From the NCBI GenBank assembly GCA_018857735.1, contig JABMCL010001030.1, forward strand, positions 102,501 through 166,500: a stretch of 64,000 nucleotides of DNA, in the 5' to 3' direction. The DNA is from Alviniconcha marisindica (lineage: Eukaryota; Mollusca; Gastropoda; Provannidae). The translations under genes were made by a program, and so were the position numbers. The notes under the pieces were generated by a model. The model ran no database searches. It was given only the letters and a program-made list of their open reading frames with translations, and had not been told where the DNA came from. Shown here piece after piece: positions 55,139 to 60,859 of the stretch. Numbering within the stretch: position 1 is the stretch's first letter; each line of letters starts with the position of its first letter.

Positions 55139-58100
55139 TCACACACAATCTTCATGCGCACACACACATACACACACACATACACACACACACTCACGCA
55201 CAGACACACACCCACACACACTGGACAGAAAGACAAAACCCAGAGCACTCACGTCATGGCTTGGTATATGGACTCTATGCCGTATCTCATGGCGAACTCG
55301 TCCACAATTTCTTGACCTGGTTCATCAAAGTAAACCTTCCATGCCTCATCCTGCTGGATGTAAAACAAAAAGTGTACAAAAAGTGATCACTGCGTTACAA
55401 CAGCTTGTCACAATTTTATCAAAGCAGGGTGGGATCTTCACCTTTTTCTCTGTCACCAGAGGCAATTCTGACATCATTTGATCATTGTTTCTGTCATACC
55501 CTCCCCCAACCCCCGATCCTGAAGCACAAACAAGAAAATGACCTGTAATACCCACAGATGGCTCTGAAAAATGTACCCTATCTGCATAGTACTCATCACT
55601 GTTAACCTGCTAGCTTTGCTGAAAGCCGAGATGTTTTGTTTTGTTGAATGGAGACATGTTCTGGTTCTTGGTGCCTACCATTAGTTCTGTTGAATGGAGA
55701 CATGTTCTGGTTCTTGGCGCCTACCATTAGTTCTGCTGAATGGAGACATGTTCTGGTTCTTTGTGCCAAACTGTCTCACTCACCAACACCAAAGACATTA
55801 CACGCCAAGATAGCACAGTTCTTCTTACAGCTTACTCAAAGCTGAGGACAAATTTCCCTTGAATCAAACTGGCTCCGCCACCCTTTTTTCTTTTTCTTTC
55901 CCCCCACTGACAACAGGGACAATCACACAGATAATTAACAAAGTGTTGTCAAAAAGAAGATAAGCCATAATCATGCCATACAGCATTACCTTTCCATTCT
56001 ATTTTTTTCACTCAAAGTTACCACAAAAATATGCTCTCTTCATGCAAACAACCATAAGCTAGCGAAGAAATTATATATAATTTATATATATATAGAAGTC
56101 TCTGCAGTTAGCCACAGAGCCAGTTAAGAAGGGTAGTATATTAACCCTCAATACCCGTCCTTGCATTTGGGTATGGACTGAGCTATCTTGGTGTAGAGTA
56201 TCTTCAGCGACATACACACACACGCAGCCCATGCAGGTCTTTTCAAGCCTGTGACTATCGCCGTGGCCTTACCCCTTTGGCGTTGGGCAGCTTGACCTCC
56301 CCTCCTGCTTGTTCACACAGGTAGTGAAACAGGTTCTGCAGCACCGGAGACAGACAAAAAGATTAGTAAGGGTGGGACAGTGGGAGGTGTGGCAATTTAA
56401 TACAACAGTGAAATGTACCTGTACATTATACACACACACACACACACACGCACACACTAGCTGATGATCAGCCAAGAGCTCTGCAGAATAAAACAAACAA
56501 ACAAAAAAGGAATTCTCTAACTTGAACAGAACAAATATACTCTAGAATGGCTTCAACTTGGACAGCATGTGCTGGCACTCACTACAGCATAATAATAGTA
56601 ATAATAATCACCATCATAATGAATACTTGCTGAGCACCTCCTGGATCACGGAAAGCTAGGGGGCATTAAACCTCAGGGGAAAAAGAACTACCGACACCCC
56701 TCCAGTTAACACTGTTCTGTTTTGCACTTGATCAGTCAAGCTATAGTCTAAAACCCCTTTCTTGCATCACTGAACACACAGCCTTAACCCTTTCACAGCC
56801 ATGACGTCACTTGAAAACCACAGTAAAAGACTGAAATTTCAAATCCTGAAGCATTTTTCTTTTCTTTTTCGCATTACATACGTAAGGGTTGGCATCAAAA
56901 CACAGAGAACTGAAAGTAGATTTGTTACAGGACCTGGAAAATAGACTGTTTGCAGGCGTGTGCGTGCACTTTTTAGCCCAGAAACTTTACAGGCTTGGGC
57001 AGTGAAGGGGTTAATTACTACAAGAGGTAGGGAACTGGAACCACTGTGGAAAAATGCTGCTGTCCAGCTGTGTGGTGAAAGCCTCAGAGCCAACCTGGCC
57101 TCTAAGAACACTTTTCAAGGAACCATACACAGCTTCCCACAGAACCGTGCACTGAATGCTTACTGGAGTACACATGAATAACGAACGGCTGCTAGCTCAG
57201 GCCAGCTGGGATGTAGATATACACTCCTAGTAATTGTTCAACTCCAGTGAACAGTAATGGTCATAAGAATCCATCCTTTGGTTGATTTTGTTTTCCATCT
57301 GGGGGATCCCAACAAAGTGTATGCTATTGCATTTTCACTCTTCAATGGTCTCCTGTTCTATGACGGCTGAATGGCATGGATAATTACCAAACTTAATGAC
57401 TCAGTTTGGGAATGCAACCTGATCAATAAACTATCAAAAGAAAACAAAACAAGAAGAGAAAGTGTTAGTGACTTTGGGTCTGGCTATGACTGCAGGTTAG
57501 AAAAATCATGCCTGGTGAGAGGCCTATGGCACAGAGACAACCCCCACAGCTCTGACTGCACAGGTAAGACCACAGTCGGCTCCAACCTCACAGCTCTGTA
57601 CAGGTAACACACAGTCAGGTGCTGAAATGATCACCACCCTCACAGCTCTGACTGTACAGGTAAGACAGGTACTGAAATAATCACCACCCTCACAGCTCTG
57701 ACTGTACAGGTAAGACAGGTGTTGAAACAGTCACCACCCTCACAGCTCTGACTGTACAGGTAAGACACAGTCAGGTGTTGACAGGTCTGCGGTGTGGTAA
57801 CCAACCCCACAGCTCTGACTGTACAGGTAAGACACAGTCAGGTGTTGCCAGGTCAGTGGTGTGGTGACCAACCCCACAGCTCTGACTGTACAGGTATGAC
57901 AGTCAGGTGTTGCCAGGTCTGTGGTGTGGTGACCTACCCCACAGCTCTGACTGTACAGGTAAGACACAGTCAGGTGTTGCCAGGTCTGTGGTGTGGTGAC
58001 CTACCCCACAGCTCTGACTGTACAGGTAAGACACAGTCAGGTGTTGCCAGGTCTGTGGTGTGGTGACCTACCCCACAGCTCTGACTGTACAGGTAAGACA

Positions 58101-58639
58101 CAGTCAGGTGTTGCCAGGTCTTTGGTGTGGTGACCTACCCCACAGCTCTGACTGTACAGGTAAGACACAGTCAGGTGTTGCCAGGTCTGTGGTGTGGTGA
58201 CCAACCCTACAGCTCTTACTGTACAGGTAAGACACAGTCAGGTGGTGACAGGTCTGTGGCATAGTGAGTGACAAGCCTCACAGCAGCTTTGACTGTACAC
58301 GCAATTAAGACACAGTAAGGTGTTGATGGCACTGTGGCACAGCAGACTGACCTCGTGAAGACAGGTGTACTGCACATGGTAGGGGGCCACCTTCTCCTCC
58401 CCCTTGATCTCCACACTGATGTGAAGGCGAATAGCACCAGACACTGCAGACTTGTCCGTCCTCTTTTCTGAAAAATTCCACATCATCAGCATTCCACTTT
58501 GACTTGGGTGCAGGGGAATGGGGGGGATCTACTGATTGATGCTTTAAGGGAAATCCAGACTGTCTGGAGTTTACCTCAGGAAGGCTACAGCAACAGCAAG
58601 AACAGTGGTATCCAGTCTCAGCAGTGTCCACTTTTTGTT

Positions 58640-58675
<36 letters not shown>

Positions 58676-60771
58676 CGTGCATGCATGCATGCATGTGTGT
58701 GTGTGTGCATGAGCATGCATGCGTACATGCATTCGTGTGTGTGTGTGTGCTGTCTCTTCAACATTTTCAGCCTGATGGAAATGTGAACTGGACCTAATTC
58801 TGCTGACTTGTTTGGTGATCCTAGGATAGCTGCATCACAAACGACTGCACACACACACACACACACCAAAAAACCCCAACTATGCCAGGCTACACTGGGC
58901 AATGCACTCACCTAAACTGTACCAGACATCCATTTCACCACTGAGGGTTCGAACCTCAATGATGGTCTGCCCCAGAAAGTCATCTGATTCCCGAGTTAAC
59001 TTCTGACGCAGTTTGGACTTGAGGTCATTGTCTTCATCCCTGCAAAGAACAGGCACTGACACTCAGAACACATAAAAGCAATACATATCAAAAATAATAT
59101 CTATTTGTTCTCTGTGAACACAGGAAATCTGAATTACGGTCGTGAGCAAAATAAACATAAATAATAAATAGCGTAGGCCTAGTGCATTACCTATCAATAT
59201 GCACACACATGCATGCATGCACACACACTCATACGTGCACACACGCACACACACATGCACGCTCACACGCACAACCTGCATGTATACATTTTGCTTATCA
59301 TAAAACGTACAAATAAATTTAGGCACAGATTAAGAGTACAACTATTAACCTAATACAACACAACACATGATGATCCTAGCAAGAAAAAGAAAGAAAAGAA
59401 GAAGAAGTTTCTGAATGCACAGGTTAAACTGAAGTACAGTATGAACAAGCAGCTGGTTACAATTAAGACTGCAGGTCTGGAAGTTTCAAATCACAGGTAC
59501 AGCGTAACACTTACCAAACGCGGACCTTTATTCTGTCAGACGAGTTGTGGCACTCACTGGAACAGATGATAACATCACAGTTATTGAGTAAGTGGCTGAC
59601 TAAATAACTTGGCAAAAATAAAACTCTGCCTCCGACTCCCTCTCTAACACATTCAAACCCACACTCCGTGGTCTCTCTCACACACACAGATATTGTGCAT
59701 GTATGCATTACCACTGTCAGTCACAGATACATATTGGATGCACAAATGTGCATGTAACTTCATACACACATCACACACACACACCCCTTACACAGCACAC
59801 CTTAAACACACATCATGCAGTGAGCAGTTTATCTGATCACTAATGCCCTCAGATTGACCAGTAATCAGTAACACCCACAGACTGATCACTAATTAGTAAT
59901 ATCCTCAGACTGATCACTAATCATTAACATCATGTGACTGATCACTAATCAGTAACATCCTGTGACTGATCACTAATCAGTAACACCCTGTGACTGATCA
60001 CTAATCAGTAATATCCTCAGACTGATCACTAATCAGTAACACCCTGTGACTGATCACTAGTCAGTAACACCCTGTGACTGATAATTAATCAGTAACACCC
60101 TGTGACTGATCACTAATCTGTAACGCCCTCAGACTGATCACTAATCAGTAACACCCTCAGACTGATCACTAATCAGTAACACCCTCAGACTGATCACTAG
60201 TCAGCAACATCCTGTGACTGATCACTAGTCAGCAACATCCTGTGACTGATCACTAGTCAGTAACACCCTCAGACTGATCACTAGTTGGTAACACCCTCAG
60301 ACTGATTACTAATCAGTAACATCCTGAGACTGATAACTAATCAGTAACACCCTCAGACTGATCACTAATCAGTAACATCCTGAGACTGATAACTAATCAG
60401 TAACACCCTCAGACTGATCACTAATCAGTAACATCCTGAGACTGGTAACTAATCAGTAACACCCTCAGACTGATCACTAATCAGTAACATCCTGAGACTG
60501 ATAACTAATCAGTAACACCCTCAGACTGATCACTAATCAGTAACATCCTGAGACTGGTAACTAATCAGTAACACCCTCAGACTGATCACTAATCAGTAAC
60601 ACCCTCAGACTGATCACTCACAAATAGAACTTTTCGTTCCAACTCTGGGCTCTGGCTTGAGGTCTTGTGGGACAGTCTTGGTGCGCTTTTTGACCTTGCC
60701 GACCTGCACGGTCACGTAGGGGTCACTGGTCCCCGTCTTATCCTTGCCGGTCAGTCCCTGGGCAGATATCA
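29933..60771 (-). CDS. UNC13: UNC13/Munc13 synaptic vesicle priming protein (partial gene, 25 exons e1-e25, C2B to stop)
   Basis: UNC13 proteins prime synaptic vesicles. The MUN domain opens syntaxin and templates SNARE assembly, C2B senses Ca2+ and phosphoinositides at the plasma membrane, and C2C contacts vesicle membrane. Twenty-five minus-strand exons were placed by hand from protein similarity and GT-AG sites, about 1,010 residues in total. Order: C2B (e1-e4), MUN (e5-e22, with MHD1 centrally and MHD2 at e17-e22), C2C (e23-e25). Both C2B Asp loops are present ([10 protein letters not shown] and WDEDND), so Ca2+ binding is expected. C2C has AANGLKW at the first loop and lacks the acidic set, as in the family. 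The overall match is to the UNC13A/B/C class rather than UNC13D or BAIAP3. Domains upstream of C2B (C1, calmodulin-binding region, any C2A) lie beyond base 64000. Open points are a frame break in e1, the exact e21 donor, and a phase mismatch between e22 and e23. Confidence 0.97.
30234..31190 (-). other. UNC13 intron e24-e25
   Basis: It contains a (CAACAG)n-like tract (30886-30945) and otherwise single-copy sequence. No exon was recognised. Confidence 0.7.
31191..31350 (-). CDS. UNC13: UNC13 exon e24: C2C domain
   Basis: The acceptor TCGGTCAG and donor GTGAGT bound the exon. It encodes [40 protein letters not shown] and [13 protein letters not shown]. The loop lacks the Asp pair seen in C2B, consistent with a Ca2+-independent C2C. 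Confidence 0.97.
31400..31800. repeat. Purine-rich low-complexity tract in UNC13 intron
   Basis: AAGGAAGG/AGAAAG-type sequence (31530-31670) and poly-A with G interruptions (31740-31795) lie between e23 and e24. Confidence 0.85.
32195..32299 (-). mobile_element. tRNA-derived SINE head, antisense to window, copy 4
   Basis: On the minus strand it reads GGGGATAGCTCAGCGGTAGA, GGTTCAACTCCTGTC and a CTTCTCCAGGGTCAA body, the same order as the copy at 8188. It is in UNC13 sense orientation and ends 16 bp from the e23 boundary. Confidence 0.8.
32316..32412 (-). CDS. UNC13: UNC13 exon e23: start of C2C domain
   Basis: The acceptor CTTTCAG and donor GTGAGT bound the exon. It encodes [20 protein letters not shown] then [12 protein letters not shown], a near-exact match to UNC13B C2C. 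The frame is open for 26 codons upstream of the acceptor, but that part has no family similarity. Its phase-0 start does not fit the phase-1 end of e22, so a small exon between them may be unrecognised. Confidence 0.95.
32642..32893 (+). repeat. Tandem duplication, 126-bp unit, 2 copies
   Basis: TATAAACCCTTTGTGTCCAC through TTCAGTCTCTCCATGCC occurs twice with essentially no differences, so it is a recent duplication in the e22-e23 intron. Confidence 0.95.
32900..33455 (-). other. UNC13 intron e22-e23, region searched for a missing small exon
   Basis: The phase mismatch predicts a small exon with phase 1 start and phase 0 end. A minus-strand open frame at 33187-33393 has GT/AG-like edges but the wrong exit phase and no family similarity, so it is not called. 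Confidence 0.4.
33469..33694 (-). CDS. UNC13: UNC13 exon e22: MUN domain (MHD2 core)
   Basis: The acceptor CCCCAG precedes 33694. It encodes [60 protein letters not shown] and [15 protein letters not shown]. Two donors nine bases apart keep the same phase: GTAAGG ending at 33469, and GTGAGC ending at 33460 (adding three codons). Both leave phase 1, whereas e23 opens in phase 0. Confidence 0.95.
33722..34745 (+). repeat. Minisatellite, about 65-bp unit, about 15 copies
   Basis: The unit contains CCTCCTTCACCTTTAACTTA then ACC-TGGCATGCACAGCATAT and TTTGTACCTT. Copies are 75-90% alike. The array starts about 25 bp from the e22 acceptor. Confidence 0.9.
34779..34994. repeat. Poly-G then (GA)n microsatellite
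   Basis: About 15 G are followed by a (GA)n run, (GAGG)n and mixed GACA repeats. It is strand-asymmetric purine DNA, capable of triplex formation. Confidence 0.95.
35106..35340. repeat. (TG)n microsatellite
   Basis: Long perfect TG runs are interrupted by GCATGCATGCATGCG. A second tract follows at 35787-35910. Confidence 0.95.
35787..35910. repeat. (TG)n microsatellite
   Basis: About 34 TG units are followed by GCATGCGTGCG-type sequence. An interspersed tail fragment with CAGCGCTTTAAGTGGCAGGG follows at 36090-36141. Confidence 0.95.
36600..37830 (+). repeat. Minisatellite, 63-bp unit, about 18 copies
   Basis: The unit contains GAGTACCCTTCACTACCCCC, TTCCTTATGAACACCCTGTA and GGTGAGGACACAACTC. 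The distal half is highly uniform and the proximal part (36600-37080) has deletions. Period divisible by three gives open frames on both strands, which are artefacts. Confidence 0.95.
37830..39480 (-). other. UNC13 intron e21-e22 (part)
   Basis: It contains weak duplications of a CATTTCCCACCACTAGG segment (38120-38350), a 19-bp AAGACAAGGTGATGCTCGG triplicate at 38910-38960 and otherwise single-copy DNA. No exon was recognised. Confidence 0.6.
39510..39611 (-). CDS. UNC13: UNC13 exon e21: variable segment within MHD2, 3' end uncertain
   Basis: The acceptor TCCACAG precedes 39611. The reading [20 protein letters not shown] then [14 protein letters not shown] continues from e20 in phase 0. Three phase-0 donors are possible: GTCAGT (ending 39546), GTCAAG (ending 39510, used here) and GTATAA (ending 39483). 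GTCAGT is the best consensus. The segment lies where vertebrate paralogues differ most, so similarity does not decide. Confidence 0.7.
39658..39860. repeat. (GA)n / (GACA)n microsatellite
   Basis: It begins about 45 bp upstream of the e21 acceptor on the minus strand, where it presents as a CT-rich tract that may extend the polypyrimidine tract. Confidence 0.95.
40804..40875 (-). CDS. UNC13: UNC13 exon e20: MUN domain (MHD2)
   Basis: The acceptor TTTCCAG and donor GTGAGA bound 24 codons, [20 protein letters not shown] then DPRQ. The family signature ELWKLVMNTMEKTIVLPPL is clear. It is phase 0 at both ends. Confidence 0.97.
40876..41711 (-). other. UNC13 intron e19-e20
   Basis: AT-rich single-copy DNA with a short TA run (40933-40945) and a poly-C run (41608-41627). 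Nothing else was seen. Confidence 0.6.
41712..41766 (-). CDS. UNC13: UNC13 exon e19: MUN domain (MHD2)
   Basis: The acceptor CCTGCAG and donor GTATGG bound the exon. It encodes [18 protein letters not shown], matching [18 protein letters not shown] of UNC13A. It joins e18 (phase 2) correctly. Confidence 0.96.
42070..43290 (+). repeat. Minisatellite with two nested unit lengths (about 88 bp and about 44 bp)
   Basis: Early copies are about 88 bp: ATGCAGCTCTGTGTGTCTAT, CAGCAGTTAGGTCATATG, GCATGATTTGCAGCATGACA, GGGATTTACTGTAATATT. Later copies (42620-42920 and 43120-43260) drop the first half and repeat only a roughly 44-bp CACATGATTTGCAGCATGA unit. A single diverged unit lies at 41800-41840 near e19. 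Confidence 0.9.
43965..44126 (-). CDS. UNC13: UNC13 exon e18: MUN domain
   Basis: The acceptor TTTCAG and donor GTGGGC bound the exon. It encodes [40 protein letters not shown] and [13 protein letters not shown]. It matches the [22 protein letters not shown]...VLQPIMDLLDS segment. Degenerate copies of its 5' part and acceptor sit in the upstream intron. Confidence 0.95.
44183..44336 (-). repeat. Degenerate partial duplicates of exon e18 and its acceptor
   Basis: Copies of the exon 5' segment (TGCATGC, AGCTCCTG-like text on the plus strand) joined to the intron words GCGCAA-CTGTCACCATAGAG lie at 44183-44270 and 44311-44340. Decoy acceptors fall before 44239 and 44329, against the real one before 44126. 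They carry deletions and no donor. Confidence 0.8.
44557..44807 (-). repeat. Three tandem copies of the exon e17 3' end plus donor
   Basis: Units of 80-87 bp each contain CACCAGGTTACCTCTT on the plus strand, that is AAGAG|GTAACC on the gene strand. Donor copies lie at 44617-44622, 44697-44702 and 44784-44789. The last is the real one. Confidence 0.9.
44790..44878 (-). CDS. UNC13: UNC13 exon e17: MUN domain
   Basis: The acceptor GTTGCAG and donor GTAACC bound the exon. It encodes [20 protein letters not shown] then DELSTIFAK. The last 18 nt of the exon, the donor and about 60 nt of intron are tandemly repeated downstream (44557-44807). Confidence 0.96.
44895..45335 (+). repeat. Minisatellite, about 35-bp unit, 12-13 copies
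   Basis: The unit contains CACACAATTCAGCTGGCCAA then TTTCACAGAACAT. It begins less than 20 bp upstream of the e17 acceptor. Confidence 0.95.
45493..45570 (-). CDS. UNC13: UNC13 exon e16: MUN domain
   Basis: The acceptor GTTCCAG and donor GTAGGC bound 26 codons, [20 protein letters not shown] then SMGGEK. This is nearly identical to the vertebrate [23 protein letters not shown] segment. Confidence 0.97.
45599..45790. repeat. (TG)n microsatellite with a duplicated GCATTCATGCATGTG block
   Basis: Two copies of a TG-run plus TGCATTCATGCATGTGTATG block sit just upstream of e16. Confidence 0.95.
45959..46036 (-). CDS. UNC13: UNC13 exon e15: MUN domain (MHD1)
   Basis: The acceptor GTTTCAG and donor GTAAGT bound 26 codons, [20 protein letters not shown] then TGSQKT. 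This matches the TISNVLLQYADIISKDF segment of UNC13A and is phase 0 at both ends. Confidence 0.95.
46248..46360. repeat. (GA)n microsatellite
   Basis: A run of GA followed by AGAGGAG variants in the e14-e15 intron. Confidence 0.95.
46580..46831 (-). repeat. Minisatellite containing copies of the e14 donor
   Basis: On the gene strand AAG|GTATTG recurs at plus positions 46681-46686, 46748-46753 and 46787-46792, besides the real donor at 46826-46831. A degenerate copy lies near 46628. Units also share GGTTAAAGAA and ATTTAAAGG words. Confidence 0.9.
46832..46975 (-). CDS. UNC13: UNC13 exon e14: MUN domain (MHD1)
   Basis: The acceptor TGCCAG bounds the 5' end. The donor GTATTG, an atypical +4 to +6, bounds the 3' end. 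It encodes [40 protein letters not shown] and NYMRRFAK. The same donor hexamer recurs in the adjacent intronic minisatellite. Confidence 0.96.
47636..48210 (-). repeat. Minisatellite, about 117-bp unit, starting at the e13 donor
   Basis: About five units share, on the gene strand, GTGAGG followed by ATTTTGTGGG, TAACTTCATC and GTGAGATCT-GTCAGTTTAT. Donor hexamers are at 47728-47733, 47845-47850 and 48077-48082, with one GCGAGG variant near 47960. The real donor is at 48205-48210. Confidence 0.9.
48211..48307 (-). CDS. UNC13: UNC13 exon e13: MUN domain (MHD1 region)
   Basis: The acceptor TGTGCAG and donor GTGAGG bound the exon. It encodes [20 protein letters not shown] then [12 protein letters not shown]. 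The donor is the start of a roughly 117-bp tandem array running down to about 47640. Confidence 0.96.
48749..48875 (-). CDS. UNC13: UNC13 exon e12: MUN domain carrying the NLHF motif
   Basis: The acceptor GTTGCAG and donor GTAAGT bound the exon. It encodes [20 protein letters not shown] then [20 protein letters not shown] and P. The N-x-x-F in MNLHF fits the spacing of the Asn/Phe pair reported in rat Munc13-1 as needed for syntaxin opening (recalled, position not verified). Confidence 0.96.
49356..49443 (+). repeat. Interspersed repeat, second copy of the AGTTCAG / GAAAGCCCATATG family
   Basis: It matches 9131-9232 in word order. It is followed directly by the purine-rich tract. Confidence 0.75.
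49440..49980. repeat. Purine-rich (GAA/GGA) and (AAC) tract, about 540 bp
   Basis: Alternating AGGAGGAGG, AGAAGAAG and AACAACAAC blocks contain four near copies of a GACAGCAACAACAATAACAT segment. On the gene strand this is an extended pyrimidine tract just downstream of e11. Confidence 0.9.
50003..50088 (-). CDS. UNC13: UNC13 exon e11: MUN domain
   Basis: The acceptor GGTTCAG and donor GTGACC bound the exon. It encodes (Q)[20 protein letters not shown] then QDLCIALK. It is joined in phase to e10 and e12. The donor is weaker than most in this gene. Confidence 0.94.
50090..51155 (-). other. UNC13 intron e10-e11
   Basis: It holds an antisense copy of the ATAAGCCACGCGGTTTCTGT repeat (50270-50320), a poly-C run (50358-50378) and a GACTGGTCAGATTCACTG segment related to 5520-5600. 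No exon was recognised. Confidence 0.6.
51160..51422 (-). CDS. UNC13: UNC13 exon e10: MUN domain
   Basis: The acceptor GCTGCAG and donor GTAAGC bound 263 nt, the largest internal exon seen. It encodes [20 protein letters not shown], a [20 protein letters not shown] segment, a variable acidic loop, then [20 protein letters not shown] and NSYTPVLN. The variable loop matches the divergent region of vertebrate paralogues. Confidence 0.96.
51557..51990 (+). repeat. Tandem duplication, about 212-bp unit, 2 copies
   Basis: Both copies run from GTGACCATCCCCA through CAGATTTT-AGTGAAACAGCC and TTGGCCGTGCCCCTTTTAGC to GGTTAATCATGCCACT, about 90% alike. Confidence 0.9.
52235..52508 (+). repeat. Minisatellite, 32-bp unit, about 8.5 copies
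   Basis: The unit reads CTGCAGGACATCTAAATGTG then AAGACCCTTCAG and is nearly perfect. Outer copies have AGTA instead of TGCA. Confidence 0.95.
52647..52736 (-). CDS. UNC13: UNC13 exon e9: MUN domain
   Basis: The acceptor GTTGCAG and donor GTAATA bound 30 codons, [20 protein letters not shown] then [10 protein letters not shown]. The NNFPAS start and [18 protein letters not shown] end match the family exon. Confidence 0.97.
53054..53148. repeat. (AC)n microsatellite
   Basis: About 45 AC units lie just downstream of e8 on the gene strand. Confidence 0.95.
53206..53274 (-). CDS. UNC13: UNC13 exon e8: MUN domain
   Basis: The acceptor TTTTCAG and donor GTGAGT bound 23 codons, [20 protein letters not shown] plus MYR. 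This is nearly identical to vertebrate UNC13A and is phase 0 at both ends. Confidence 0.97.
53290..54470 (-). other. UNC13 intron e7-e8
   Basis: Single-copy AT-rich DNA. I saw no repeat array, mobile element or exon. Confidence 0.6.
54485..54635 (-). CDS. UNC13: UNC13 exon e7: MUN domain (functional copy)
   Basis: The acceptor TTTGCAG and donor GTCAGT bound the exon. It encodes [20 protein letters not shown], then [20 protein letters not shown], then [10 protein letters not shown]. This is the complete exon. Its acceptor and first 47 nt are repeated three more times in the upstream intron (54636-55010), but only this copy has the full sequence and a downstream donor. Confidence 0.96.
54590..55010 (-). 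repeat. 109-bp tandem array containing the e7 acceptor and exon 5' end, 4 copies
   Basis: Each unit has 47 nt identical or nearly identical to the start of e7 (GCACTTCTCGTGTTTGTCCA onward), its TTTGCAG acceptor and about 60 nt of intron. Exon-like starts fall at 54635 (real), 54744, 54853 and 54962. After the 47 nt the decoys continue into TTGTCAAGTCAAC instead of exon sequence. Confidence 0.95.
55089..55215. repeat. (AC)n microsatellite
   Basis: Perfect AC run followed by imperfect CACACATAC units, between e6 and the e7 decoy array. Confidence 0.95.
55253..55350 (-). CDS. UNC13: UNC13 exon e6: MUN domain
   Basis: The acceptor CAGCAG and donor GTGAGT bound the exon. It encodes [20 protein letters not shown] followed by [12 protein letters not shown] and two bases of Thr. 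It matches the family segment [20 protein letters not shown] closely. Confidence 0.97.
55640..55770 (+). repeat. Minisatellite, 46-bp unit, about 3 copies
   Basis: TGAATGGAGACATGTTCTGG then TTCTTGGTGCCTACCATTAG occurs three times in the e5-e6 intron. Confidence 0.95.
56273..56335 (-). CDS. UNC13: UNC13 exon e5: C2B-MUN linker / MUN start
   Basis: The acceptor GCTGCAG and donor GTAAGG bound 21 codons, [20 protein letters not shown] plus G. This corresponds to the NLFHF...VKIP.AKGD segment of vertebrate UNC13. It is in phase 0 at both ends. Confidence 0.94.
56784..57014. mobile_element. piggyBac-like MITE, copy 3
   Basis: A 231-bp element with TTAA at each end. The left end is TTAACCCTTTCACAGCCATG and the right GGCAGTGAAGGGGTTAA. 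It is inverted relative to copy 2, because the GAAAGTAGATTTGTTACAGG interior is its reverse complement. It sits in the e4-e5 intron. Confidence 0.85.
57535..58345 (+). repeat. Minisatellite, about 67-bp unit, about 10 copies, abutting the e4 donor
   Basis: The unit contains ACAGCTCTGACTGTACAGGT, AAGACACAGTCAGGTGTTGC and CAGGTCTGTGGTGTGGTGAC. The last degenerate unit reaches the e4 donor. Each unit carries CAG|GTAAGA on the strand opposite to UNC13. Confidence 0.95.
58352..58467 (-). CDS. UNC13: UNC13 exon e4: end of C2B domain
   Basis: The acceptor TTTTTCAG and donor GTCAGT bound the exon. It encodes [20 protein letters not shown] followed by [18 protein letters not shown], closing C2B and linking to MUN. 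It ends in phase 0. The donor abuts the last degenerate unit of a roughly 67-bp minisatellite. Confidence 0.97.
58640..58750. repeat. (TG)n microsatellite with GCATGCAT blocks
   Basis: TG runs with GCATGCATGCATGCATG in the e3-e4 intron. Confidence 0.95.
58912..59039 (-). CDS. UNC13: UNC13 exon e3: C2B second Ca2+ loop
   Basis: The acceptor TTTGCAG and donor GTGAGT bound the exon. It encodes [20 protein letters not shown] followed by [20 protein letters not shown] and SL. The D-E-D-N-D run supplies the second cluster of Ca2+-coordinating Asp, and [20 protein letters not shown] is diagnostic of UNC13. Confidence 0.97.
59515..59556 (-). CDS. UNC13: UNC13 exon e2: C2B domain
   Basis: The acceptor TTCCAG and donor GTAAGT bound a 42-nt micro-sized exon encoding [14 protein letters not shown] across its junctions. 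This is the near-invariant beta-strand before the second Ca2+-binding loop of Munc13 C2B. Confidence 0.95.
59835..60617 (+). repeat. Minisatellite, 28-bp unit, about 28 copies, starting inside the e1 donor
   Basis: The unit reads ACTGATCACTAATCAGTAAC then ACCCTCAG, with CCTGTG and CCTGAG variants. On the gene strand its first unit overlaps the e1 donor from about intron position +4. Confidence 0.95.
60622..60771 (-). CDS. UNC13: UNC13 exon e1: start of C2B domain, with apparent frame break
   Basis: The acceptor GTGCAG precedes 60771 and the donor GTGAGT follows 60622. It encodes [20 protein letters not shown] then [18 protein letters not shown], including the first two C2B Ca2+-binding Asp (KDK and SDP). 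Near 60640-60660 the frame shifts. The conserved W-N-E-K-F-Y-F appears in another frame, and that frame is the one continuing correctly into e2. A missing base just before TGG would restore a P-R-V-W-N-E-K-F reading. Without it, translation stops inside e2. Confidence 0.92.
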
Positions 60772-60855
60772 CTGCACCCCATGCAGGGAAATTAATTAGT
60801 ATCACAGATATCACTGCACCCCACACAGGGAAGTGCATCAATATCACAGACAGAC
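60772..60855 (-). repeat. 42-bp tandem duplication of the e1 acceptor
   Basis: GGGGTGCAG|TGATATCTG occurs at the real acceptor (exon start 60771) and again 42 bp upstream (start 60813), with a partial third unit. The extra 42 nt are open in the exon frame. Confidence 0.9.
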
Positions 60856-60859
60856 AATT

